From assembly GCA_002176905.1 (NCBI GenBank), contig MSYE01000122.1, positions 1-24,523 on the forward strand: 24,523 nt of DNA, given 5' to 3'. Every line of letters begins with the position of its first letter. Positions within the stretch are counted from its first letter, which is position 1. The DNA is from a bacterium F11. GTDB lineage: Bacteria; Elusimicrobiota; Elusimicrobia; F11. Below the pieces are notes generated by a model, which worked only from the letters and a program-made list of their open reading frames with translations, did not search any database and was not told where the DNA came from. The position numbers and the translations under genes are program-made. Of the stretch, positions 1 through 7,300 are shown piece by piece.

Positions 1-482
1 GTGGTGTCCAATACTTTATCCCCCATCTTGACCCAAACGCCCCCTATCAAATCTTTGGCGACCTCAAATTTTCCGATGATGGTTCCGCCCAATTTTTGTG
101 TAAGGGTTTTTTCCACCATTTTTTTCTGGGTTTCTGTAAGGGTATGGGCTGTTTTCACCAAGATGCGATGCAGGTCATTGGTTTCATCATAGAACCCCAG
201 AAGAAAATCATAGGAAGCCGAAAGGAGATCCATGCGTTTTCTCCTTGCAAGGAGGTCAATGAATTTTAAGATGAGTTTATTGGAGGTTATGGTTTTGATT
301 AACTTTGTTTTTTCAGCAGGGGTAACCAAAGGATTGAGAAGCACGGAATTCAATTGAGGGGCATTTTTTAAGGCGATATCTATATTGGACATACCTTGAA
401 GAACATCCTCTATTGTTTTGGTTTCTACTGCCAATTCAAAGAGGGCTTTGGCGTACCGTCTGGCTACCGTATCGTTTCTCAT
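1..482 (-). CDS. atpH: F1F0 ATP synthase delta subunit (partial, 3' end outside window)
   Basis: Delta subunit of the F-type ATP synthase, which links the top of F1 to the peripheral stalk formed by subunit b. The reverse strand reads from an ATG at 482 as MRNDTVARRYAKALFELAVE and stays open to the window edge (160 codons). The N-terminal A-RRYAKALFELA helix and the C-terminal part (KLGGTIIGKFEVAKDLIGGV) are typical of AtpH/OSCP; only about 15-20 C-terminal residues should be missing. The start overlaps the atpF stop as ATGA, and GAGGTG at 488-493 lies 5 nt upstream, so translation is probably coupled to atpF. Family assignment is secure; the exact C-terminus is not visible. Confidence 0.93.
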   Translation of the reverse strand, partial: MRNDTVARRYAKALFELAVETKTIEDVLQGMSNIDIALKNAPQLNSVLLNPLVTPAEKTKLIKTITSNKLILKFIDLLARRKRMDLLSASYDFLLGFYDETNDLHRILVKTAHTLTETQKKMVEKTLTQKLGGTIIGKFEVAKDLIGGVWVKMGDKVLDT

Positions 483-979
483 TTTTTCACCTCATTCAAT
501 TGTGTTAATGACGTTTTCAACACTTCTTCCTGTACTTTCTTATCAACCGACCGACCCATTATCTTCTCGGCCACCTGAACCGAGAGCCCCGCCACTTCTT
601 GGCGAAGCTCGCCTTTCAGCCGGCCCACCTCATGAGAAAGATCTTTTCGGCCTTTCTCTAAGATGCGATCAGACTCTGATTTGGCTTCCGAAAGAATCTG
701 GGACTTTGTCTTTTCCCCATCAGCCTTGGCCTGGTTTACCATCTCTTGGATGGTTTTCTGAGCCTCCGCCAATTGCCTCTCATAATTCAGGCGCAATTCT
801 TCTGCTTCCTTCTGCGACTTCTCCGCCCGATCCAAGTCATTCCGGATTTTTCCTTCTCGCTGATTTAATCCATCCAAGATGGGTTTCCACGCCGTTTTGG
901 TCAAAACCAAAAGAAGAACCAAAAACGTCACAATGGTCCAGATCATGATACCGGGATTTGGGTTTAAGAGTGTGTCCAT
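479..979 (-). CDS. atpF: F1F0 ATP synthase subunit b
   Basis: 166-residue subunit b, the membrane-anchored peripheral stalk that holds F1 against rotation. One N-terminal transmembrane helix (about residues 10-27, IMIWTIVTFLVLLLVLTK) is followed by WKPILDGLNQREGKI, the usual b-subunit hinge. A long, highly charged coiled coil rich in Glu, Lys, Gln and Ala then runs to the end. Length matches the family (about 155-175). A Shine-Dalgarno AAAGGAAG (positions 983-990) precedes the ATG by a short spacer. It overlaps atpH by 4 nt (ATGA) and lies 88 nt after atpE, separated by a stem-loop. Only one b-type gene is visible, so a homodimeric stalk is expected. Confidence 0.95.
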   Translation of the reverse strand: MDTLLNPNPGIMIWTIVTFLVLLLVLTKTAWKPILDGLNQREGKIRNDLDRAEKSQKEAEELRLNYERQLAEAQKTIQEMVNQAKADGEKTKSQILSEAKSESDRILEKGRKDLSHEVGRLKGELRQEVAGLSVQVAEKIMGRSVDKKVQEEVLKTSLTQLNEVKK

Positions 980-1016
980 AAGCTTCCTTTAATGAAACAG
1001 TTTCTCTGAATCACAG

Positions 1017-1062
1017 AGTCCGTGGTCCGTTGTGCGTAGTTAATCTAAAATTACCACGGACT
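1017..1062 (-). promoter_or_regulatory. Inverted repeat between atpE and atpF
   Basis: A perfect 10-bp inverted repeat, AGTCCGTGGT (1017-1026) with ACCACGGACT (1053-1062), is separated by a 26-nt loop and starts 5 nt after the atpE stop codon in transcript direction. A second small hairpin, CTCTG/CAGAG (1004-1008/1014-1018), abuts it. There is no U-tract, so it is not an obvious terminator. A stem directly 3' of atpE could stabilise the upstream message or damp expression of atpF, as c subunits are needed in excess; that is inference. The loop sequence is itself repetitive (CCGTGGTCCGTTG), so a dispersed repeat inserted into the operon is the alternative. Confidence 0.6.
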
Positions 1063-1067
1063 GATTT

Positions 1068-1364
1068 TTAGTGTGCCGCCGCCGCAGTGGTTCCAACAAC
1101 TTCAGCTTTTGGTGTGGGCTTAAGTCCCAGGTTGAGCGCCACAAGCAAGCACACCACAAGAGCAAAAAATCCAAGACCTTCGATAAGTGCTGCTGGAATG
1201 ATCATTGAGGTTCGAAGGGCACCTGCTGCTTCCGGTTGTCTTGCGGTCCCTTCAAGAGCGGCGCTGGCCAAACGGGCAATTCCGAAGGCTGCACCCAACA
1301 AACAAATCCCCGCTCCAATTCCTGCGGCGATATAGCCTAGACCTAGGTATAACATTTCGTTCAT
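1068..1364 (-). CDS. atpE: F1F0 ATP synthase subunit c
   Basis: 98-residue proteolipid that forms the rotating c-ring. It shows two transmembrane helices joined by the polar loop TARQPE (residues 40-45). The ion-binding carboxylate is Glu62 in PAALIEGLGFF. The Gln and the Ser/Thr next to the Glu that mark Na+-binding c subunits (GxGQG and AES in Ilyobacter) are replaced by Ile and Gly, so proton coupling is predicted. The C-terminal tail (KPTPKAEVVGTTAAAAH) is about 15 residues longer than in many c subunits. A very strong Shine-Dalgarno AAGGAGG (1374-1380), 9 nt before the ATG, is the best in the operon and fits the need for many copies. Confidence 0.96.
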   Translation of the reverse strand: MNEMLYLGLGYIAAGIGAGICLLGAAFGIARLASAALEGTARQPEAAGALRTSMIIPAALIEGLGFFALVVCLLVALNLGLKPTPKAEVVGTTAAAAH

Positions 1365-1400
1365 TTCGTAGTTCCTCCTTAAGTATTGAAAATTATTTTT

Positions 1401-2135
1401 TTAATGAGGGTGCAAACTTGCGCCCACAAAAATTGATGAAAGCAAAGTAAAAATATAGGCCTGCAGAAACGCAACAAATATTTCTAGACATCCAATTGCC
1501 ACAGCAGCCCCAACGGAAGCGGGGACAATAAAAATTGAACCAAATAGAAAAATAAGGGAGATAAAGGAGAGAATAACAATGTGACCAGCAATCATATTGG
1601 CAAACAGTCGGATACACAAGGCAAAACTTTTTGTCACAAGGCCGGCGAGTTCAAGTGGCAGCATCAAAGGAACCAACCAGACGGGAAGACCATGGGGAAC
1701 AAAATTTTTGAAATGTTTGACCACGCCATACCGCCGAATTCCAGCCCAATTGATCAATCCGAAAGTACACAAAGCCAGAGCAGCTGTAACACCGATATTT
1801 CCTGTGGCTGTCGATAAAGTGGGAATCATGCCAAGAAGGTTCACCACCAAGATAAAAAAGAAGACCGTTAAAAAATAGGGAAGGTAAGGTCGACCTTCTT
1901 CTCCGGTGTTGGGGAGAACGATTTCATCTCGAATGAAAACGACAAACAATTCAAGGAAATTACGGAATCCGGAAGGAACAACAGGCCAGGAACGGGCAAC
2001 CAAAGGAAGGGATATCATCAAAAGGCCAGCACCCAACCACAACATCAATACATGTTTGGAAACGGGAAGTGTCCACGCACCCAAATTGACAGAGTGATCC
2101 AGCAAATGATGTTCCAGTAAGTGGAGAAAATCCAT
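1401..2135 (-). CDS. atpB: F1F0 ATP synthase subunit a
   Basis: 244-residue integral membrane stator subunit that carries the ion half-channels facing the c-ring. Five or six hydrophobic helices are visible. The essential arginine is Arg176 in the hallmark CIRLFANMIAGHIVIL; the following LQAYIFTLLSSIFV is the conserved last helix that packs on the c-ring. The N-terminal part HLLEHHLLDH is typical of the family. AAGGGA (2143-2148) lies inside the end of atpI, 7 nt before the ATG. The ATG directly abuts the atpI TAG with no spacer, indicating translational coupling. Length is in the normal range (220-270). Confidence 0.96.
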   Translation of the reverse strand: MDFLHLLEHHLLDHSVNLGAWTLPVSKHVLMLWLGAGLLMISLPLVARSWPVVPSGFRNFLELFVVFIRDEIVLPNTGEEGRPYLPYFLTVFFFILVVNLLGMIPTLSTATGNIGVTAALALCTFGLINWAGIRRYGVVKHFKNFVPHGLPVWLVPLMLPLELAGLVTKSFALCIRLFANMIAGHIVILSFISLIFLFGSIFIVPASVGAAVAIGCLEIFVAFLQAYIFTLLSSIFVGASLHPH

Positions 2136-2492
2136 CTATTTATCCCTTAAATAAGCCCAGGATTCAACAACCATAAAAACCGTGGTTGCGCTGACCATGG
2201 TGATCAACGTGGCCACCAGACTTAAACTTGAAAACCGATAAACCACAACGGCTGTGACAGCAAAAACAATCAATCGAAAAAAGAATCCACCACCCCAAAC
2301 CCAGTAAAAATACTTTTTGTTCCATGCCCATTTTAATGATCCCGTGGAGATGAGAGACTGCCCCAAGGCAATCATCAACCCTGTCCCAATTCCCCAGGCA
2401 ATGGGTGGTTTGGGTGATATCCAAAAAACCAGCAAAAGGGCCACTGTTGTTGTGAGAACAGGGGCCCAAACACCCCAAAGTTGTTTTGACAT
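2136..2492 (-). CDS. atpI: AtpI-like ATP synthase accessory membrane protein
   Basis: 118-residue hydrophobic protein with four predicted transmembrane helices (about residues 10-25, 32-50, 62-83 and 90-112). Size, helix number and position just before atpB match the AtpI / ATP synthase subunit I family, which assists c-ring assembly or Mg2+ uptake in some bacteria. The assignment rests more on context than on a strong signature. The start codon overlaps the preceding atpZ stop as TAATG and no clear Shine-Dalgarno is seen, so it is probably translated by reinitiation after atpZ. The end abuts atpB. Confidence 0.8.
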   Translation of the reverse strand: MSKQLWGVWAPVLTTTVALLLVFWISPKPPIAWGIGTGLMIALGQSLISTGSLKWAWNKKYFYWVWGGGFFFRLIVFAVTAVVVYRFSSLSLVATLITMVSATTVFMVVESWAYLRDK

Positions 2493-2833
2493 TATTTATT
2501 TATAAACCGCTTAAGGAAGTTGTAAAGACCCACCCCAAGACCCAAAGTTGAACCGCCCAATGTGAACCAAGGAAGTGTTCCTTTCCACATATCCAACCGA
2601 TATCCAACATAAAAACCCAAAAGGAGCGTGATGGCCAACTGTGTCCCTTCAGACGCATAGACCCATGGGCTAACCTCAGGGGTATGACCATGGGATCTTT
2701 TTGAATCTTTTCCAGACGTTGATGTTGATTTTTGGGTGGGTTCGACAACCGGCTCCTTTTGGCCCTTTTCAACTCGCCGTGGCGAGTCGAACCAGGTTTG
2801 AGGGACCTTTGGAATCCCAAATGGTGGTTTATT
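2492..2833 (-). CDS. atpZ: AtpZ-like F0F1 ATPase-associated protein, start codon unclear
   Basis: Open frame of 113 codons bounded upstream by an in-frame TAG (2834-2836). The C-terminal half has the AtpZ pattern: SEGTQLAITLLLGFYVGYRL forms the first helix, then a short DMWKGTLPWF linker and a Gly-rich second helix (GGSTLGLGVGLYNFL). AtpZ proteins are two-helix proteins encoded before atpI and act with it in ATP synthase assembly or Mg2+ handling. The N-terminal half is a Pro/Ser/Lys-rich linker. No ATG, GTG or TTG exists in frame before the first helix; the candidates are an ATT at 2813-2815 or a 5' frameshift. A palindrome at 2768-2791 lies in the linker. Function is likely intact at the membrane part, but the 5' end is doubtful. 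Confidence 0.65.
   Translation of the reverse strand, partial: NKPPFGIPKVPQTWFDSPRRVEKGQKEPVVEPTQKSTSTSGKDSKRSHGHTPEVSPWVYASEGTQLAITLLLGFYVGYRLDMWKGTLPWFTLGGSTLGLGVGLYNFLKRFINK
2768..2791. repeat. 24-bp palindrome inside atpZ
   Basis: TTCAACTCGCC (2768-2778) and GGCGAGTCGAA (2781-2791) are inverted copies with 10 of 11 positions matching and a GT centre. It lies in the low-complexity linker of the AtpZ frame and encodes FDSPRRVE there. It looks like a small mobile palindrome that has entered a tolerant part of a gene; no copy elsewhere in this window was noticed. Confidence 0.7.
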
Positions 2834-2946
2834 CTACAAAAAATCGGAAAAAAGGATTTGTCGTTGTCCAAATTTCACTGTTAATCGAACCTCTGATTTC
2901 TCATATCATCTCTTTTGGAGAACTGATAATGATTGATATTGATCTA

Positions 2947-4110
2947 TTATTGATGATTTCTCAGGATTTCAGGAAGGTGAGAAAGGCTGGTGAATTGGAT
3001 TTCTCTATTACCCATTCTTTTAATATAGGGGCGATCTATATCATGCGCCACCACGAGATCTTTACCTTGGGGATAATGGCGTCGAAATACACGGATGTTT
3101 CTCCCATCAAAATTTCGGGAAGACCATTTGCATTCAACCGTAAAGGGCGGTTTCCCACGCGGAGCCCAAATAAAATCGATCTCATGCCCCATTTTGTCCC
3201 GCCAATAACGGATGTCTCGTGTTTGCATCTGTGCCATTATTTCGTTTAACACGAAATGCTCCCATAAGAATCCCATATCATCAGGCCGAAGGGTTTGCCA
3301 CCCTTTAAAGAAACAGGTAAATCCCGTATCAAAAGAATAGACTTTGGGTGCTGATAAAATTTCAACAGAACGACGCGTATGAAAGGGTCGCACCACATGA
3401 ACTACAAATGTTTCTTCCAAAACCCGAAGGTAATTGGATATGGTGACTCGGCTGACCTCACAAGGTCCAGCAAATTTGGAAGCTTCAAAAAGTCCTCCAC
3501 TGTTTACCATAAGAAGTTCAGCAAATTTCATAAAGGAGTGCCGCCTCTCAAGACGAAACAAATCCTGTATGTCTTTTGCCCAGAAAGCATCAATCCATTC
3601 CTGAAAATCTTTTTCCTGACTTTTTTTATTTAAGAAAAAAGGCGGCAACCCTCCCTTCAAAAAACGGTGTTTTAGACTTGTTTCCCCAAAATCATTAAGG
3701 TCAGAGCTCATCAAGGGAGTTAACCAGATGGTCGACTTTCGACCGGTCAATTTATCCTTGAAATGCGTTGAGGCAGCCAAACTTGATGATCCTGTTGCTA
3801 CAATTTTTGTATCAGGAAAATAGTCTGCTGCGATCTTGAGAAGCTCAGAAGGGTTATCCAAACGATGAATTTCATCGAGAACAATCCGTTTATTCTTAAA
3901 ACTCTTAAGGAAAGCTTCCGGATCCTCCATTAATCGACGGGTTCGTGGAAGCTCACAATCAAAGACCTCTGCACTTGAAAGCGTCTGACATAGAGTTGTT
4001 TTTCCTGATCTCCTTACGCCTGCCAACCACAAAACTGAGCGATGAGACCAAGCCTCTTCAATCTTCTCCAGCCAAAAATGACGCCTAACTATCCGATAAG
4101 TTGATTTCAT
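2947..4110 (-). CDS. AAA-type ATPase, DUF4143 family
   Basis: 387-residue protein. Residues 25-165 form a P-loop ATPase: Walker A GVRRSGKT (31-38), Walker B RIVLDE (75-80), sensor-like ATGSSSL (105-111). A helix-turn-helix-like stretch (217-237, CEVSRVTISNYLRVLEE) follows. The C-terminal DUF4143 part looks like a PD-(D/E)xK nuclease fold, with Glu290, Asp312 in GHEIDFIW and E326-C-K328. This class is widespread, often in multiple copies, and its cellular role is not established; some members sit near toxin-antitoxin or defence genes. It is AT-richer than the flanking atp genes, has no clear Shine-Dalgarno and a palindrome just before its start. It ends 113 nt before the AtpZ frame in the same direction. 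Confidence 0.88.
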   Translation of the reverse strand: MKSTYRIVRRHFWLEKIEEAWSHRSVLWLAGVRRSGKTTLCQTLSSAEVFDCELPRTRRLMEDPEAFLKSFKNKRIVLDEIHRLDNPSELLKIAADYFPDTKIVATGSSSLAASTHFKDKLTGRKSTIWLTPLMSSDLNDFGETSLKHRFLKGGLPPFFLNKKSQEKDFQEWIDAFWAKDIQDLFRLERRHSFMKFAELLMVNSGGLFEASKFAGPCEVSRVTISNYLRVLEETFVVHVVRPFHTRRSVEILSAPKVYSFDTGFTCFFKGWQTLRPDDMGFLWEHFVLNEIMAQMQTRDIRYWRDKMGHEIDFIWAPRGKPPFTVECKWSSRNFDGRNIRVFRRHYPQGKDLVVAHDIDRPYIKRMGNREIQFTSLSHLPEILRNHQ

Positions 4111-4123
4111 ATAGTTTAACTAT
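4111..4123. promoter_or_regulatory. 13-bp palindrome abutting the DUF4143 start codon
   Basis: ATAGTT-T-AACTAT is a perfect 6+1+6 palindrome directly in front of the minus-strand ATG (4108-4110). It occupies the place of the missing ribosome-binding site, so it could be an operator for autoregulation by the helix-turn-helix-bearing ATPase. That role is inference. Confidence 0.4.
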
Positions 4124-4128
4124 TTGTA

Positions 4129-4160
4129 ATTATATTTGCAGATAGAATTCCCCTTGTCAA
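4129..4160 (-). promoter_or_regulatory. Candidate promoter of the DUF4143 ATPase gene
   Basis: On the minus strand a perfect -35 box TTGACA (4155-4160) is followed by TATAAT (4129-4134) after 20 nt. That spacer is long, but the overlapping AAATAT (4132-4137) gives a normal 17 nt. Transcription would start about 10-15 nt before the start codon, giving a very short leader, consistent with the absence of a Shine-Dalgarno. Confidence 0.5.
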
Positions 4161-4174
4161 CACATTTTTACACC

Positions 4175-4184
4175 TTGTTTACAA
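4175..4184. promoter_or_regulatory. TTGTTTACAA palindrome in divergent intergenic region
   Basis: TTGT-TT-ACAA is a short inverted repeat, and a related TTGTCAACA lies 21 bp away (4154-4162), overlapping the minus-strand -35 box. Both sit between two divergent genes, where a shared regulator could bind. Such short motifs also occur by chance. Confidence 0.25.
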
Positions 4185-4232
4185 CTTCTTAACCGATTCT
4201 TAATACTCCATCCTTATTATATATGTACGCAT

Positions 4233-4238
4233 AAGGAG
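4233..4238 (+). promoter_or_regulatory. Shine-Dalgarno of the giant gene, unusually distant
   Basis: AAGGAG lies 15 nt before the ATG at 4254, farther than the usual 5-10 nt. No other ATG, GTG or TTG in this frame fits better, and the ATG at 4254 gives a clean signal peptide, so this start is preferred. An AT-rich TATTATATAT stretch (4216-4225) upstream could contain the -10 box. Confidence 0.5.
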
Positions 4239-4253
4239 TTCCCCGAACACACG

Positions 4254-4340
4254 ATGAAATCCATACATACTCATTTCATTTTCAAGTTTTGGATCATTGG
4301 ATTGGTCATGATTTTTATGGCCACCAATGTTGTGTGGGCG
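4254..4340 (+). other. Signal peptide of the giant protein
   Basis: Residues 1-29: positively charged start (MKSIHTHFIFK), hydrophobic core FWIIGLVMIFMATNVV and a V-x-A type signal peptidase I site (VVWA, then YTPE). It directs the protein through Sec, so the N-terminal domain should be periplasmic or extracellular. Confidence 0.85.
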
Positions 4341-7300
4341 TATACACCTGAAACCAATTTTTGGGCGAAAAGACAGAACCAACGATCGAAAAAAGACAAT
4401 GTTCAATTGACCCGTTTGCCTTCTGTTTTTCCAAACTCCACCCCCATCTCCGTTATCAAAAACCAATCATCTTTGGATCATCCCCTTTCAAATAATCCGA
4501 CAACCAGTCAAACAGGCCTGCCTCGCCGGCAGGCGGGCCTTCCCCCCATTCTATCGGTACTCCCCCATCAATTCGGATCCATCCGTAACATCTCAACAGG
4601 GAAAACCGGTAACGTTGTTTTGCATCTTCAAGACATTCATTTAAATGTCGAAGCCCAAGAAAATCTGACACGCCTTCTTCAACATCTCATCAATTCCAAG
4701 GAAAAGTTCGTTATTGGATTGGAAGGAGGAATTGGGGTTTTTGATTATGACCATATGCGAAATCCGGATCTTCATCAAGAACGTCTTGATTTGGGAAATT
4801 ACTTCTTACGGGAAGGAAAAATGGATGCAGCTTCTTATGTGGGCCTCACCAGTCCAACCGATCTTCCGGTCTTTGTGGGAGTGGATGACAAAGAAGCCTA
4901 TTTGGCCAATGTGAAAGCGTATCGAGATGCCGCTCCTTCAGCTGAGAAACGAAAAATTCAACTTAAAAAAGAGAACGAGGAACTGGAACATGAGAAAAGA
5001 CAAATTTTCTCCGCTCCTCTTTTGGCTTTTGACCAGGTTGTTCAGAAATATCGCCAAGGAAACCTATCTTTGGGATCTTATCTTCGGATTCTCTCTAAGG
5101 AACACCCTTCTCTCCCTCTTTCCCTTCAAACCTTTCTGGCGGCTTTTGAATTGGAACAAAAGATGGATCCCAATCAACTCAAACGAGAAAGAACCAGCCT
5201 TATTGAAGCCCTGGTTCAAAAAATGTCTCCGCAAGAAATCGAAAATCTAAAACACCAAACCCTCGCCTTTCAAGCTGCTCACCTGTCCTATCAACAATTT
5301 TGGACCTATATCAAACAAACATGCGAGGCCCATCGCCTCTCCTTGCGATTTTTTCCCACAATGGATGATTACATCCGCTACATCCTTCTTGCTGACTCCA
5401 TCCAAACAGACGCGCTCTTCAAAGACGTCAAAACAGCTGAAGAGCAAGTTTACGATTCCTTCATTCAAAACAAAGAGCAAAGATCCCTGATCAAACAAGC
5501 CCGACATTTGCACCTGATATCCAAACTAACGGATTTCGCTTTGACTTCGGTTGAGTGGGAGGAGTATAAGGAACCATTAATTGATTCCTCAAATGGTCAA
5601 TTGTCAGTGGTCAATTGTCAATCGTTCGTATCCTTCTACCAGCTGGCTGAGCGGCGCAATCAGTATCTGATCGAAAATCTGTCCAACGAGATGGAAAAAC
5701 GAAACATCAAAACCGGCCTTCTCATCGCTGGGGGATTCCATTCCGCCGGTATGCAGTCCCTCCTTAAAAAGAAAAACTGGAGCTACGCCGCATTCACGCC
5801 CAAGATCACCAAAGTGGACACAGAAAAGGGTACCGCTTATCTTGGTGTGTTTAACCGCGAAAAATCGGCGCTTGAAAAAATATTTCAAGGCGAAAAGCTG
5901 TATCTCTTCCCCGGTCATGCCATCCCAAATGAAAAGAGCGCACCCATTTCCAGCATGATAAATCTCAAATCGCTCATTGAGGCCGCCCTTACTGCTGCCA
6001 CCCTTCCTGATCAAATCTATTCCCACAACAATCGAACTGTATCACTCAACCGAAAATCGCCTGATGGTCTCAACATGAACGTTAATGGAAGATCCATCCG
6101 ATCTCTTTGTGTCCATAAAGATCAACCCCAAAAATTGCTCACCCGGGAAACGAAGGGGATTTTGAATTGGTTGAATCAGCACACACCGCGATGGTTAAAA
6201 GTGGGGGTGGAGGATCCATTGGGGTATGCGGTGTTGGGGCCATTGTTGGAGACGGTTCTGTATTTTGTGGGTTCTTCTGTGATCGGAGGTTTTGGTCTTT
6301 CTCTTGCTCACGTCACAAACGCGTTTGTTCCCCATTCTTCTGACTGGGCTTTTGTGGCAGGGATTCTTGTTTTGGCCACGGCTGTGTTTACTTGGCGACA
6401 CAAACATAAGAGTTTGCGGTTGATCGTTTATCAATTTGGGGCAGGGCTCCTCTTTTCTCTTTTCATTCTTACACCATTTTTGGCCGGAACCATTTCACTG
6501 GAACATCCGATTGTCTTTTTCCAATCTCTTCGATCCGCCCCCTTCTTCTTGGCTGCATCCCAAGCATGGGGATTTCATTCGGCCCTCAATGTTCTCTCAG
6601 CCCGAGGTCAACGCCTCATCTCTCCGTATGATCGGTCCTTGACCCGAACCGATTTCTTGAGGTCTCTTATGGGACCGGTATCCGTGTTCCTAATTTACTC
6701 TGGTTTGGTATATGGAAGCGTGGTGGGATCTCTGGCCCTGGGATTGGGAGTCTTTCCCATGATGATGGTTCTTTTGGTGACGCCCTTCATGATGACACTT
6801 TGGCAAATCCGCAACGAACCCTATGCCTCTTTGTTTTTCTCCCATCTTGTATCAAACCCCCTCCCTTTCCTTTTCTTGGGGCTCTCCTTTTTCGCACTAA
6901 ACAATGTTTCGGGTTTTCTTTCCTTTGTGTTGGATCCCGCCGGGATGGCGAGCGTTCTTCTTTTTGTTTTTCCTGTTTTGTGGATCTCGCTTCTCTCCGC
7001 CACTCCCACCATGATAGAAACCGATCCATCGGATGGATGGGGTCGCCTCTTTTCTGAGATGAAAGGATATCTGGTCATTATCAAAATGGTGGTGACAACC
7101 TTCTTAACTGTTTGGCTTATCCTCTTCACCAACCTTCAATCTGTTACCAGCACCCATACGTGGACCACAAAGACAACCTGGTCTGAAACCGACTTTGATC
7201 AAGCCCGCTTGAAGGTAGGCTCATTTCAAAAGCTTCTTATTCCCGATCCGGTCAAGGAAGAAATATCCGATGAAATTCGTTACCGGGAATGGATGAAGGA

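Noticed and set aside
418..948. Plus-strand open frame of 176 codons opposite atpF
   Set aside because: It is antisense to a clear subunit b gene, Pro/Ser-rich and without family features; a shadow of the coding strand.
2500..2871. Minus-strand frame of 123 codons starting at TTG over the atpZ region
   Set aside because: It is read in the wrong frame: the membrane helices and Gly pattern of AtpZ appear only in the frame ending at 2492, and this one lacks any sensible pattern.
2701..3249. Plus-strand frame of 182 codons across the atpZ/DUF4143 junction
   Set aside because: Antisense to two better-supported genes, no Shine-Dalgarno and no recognisable domain.
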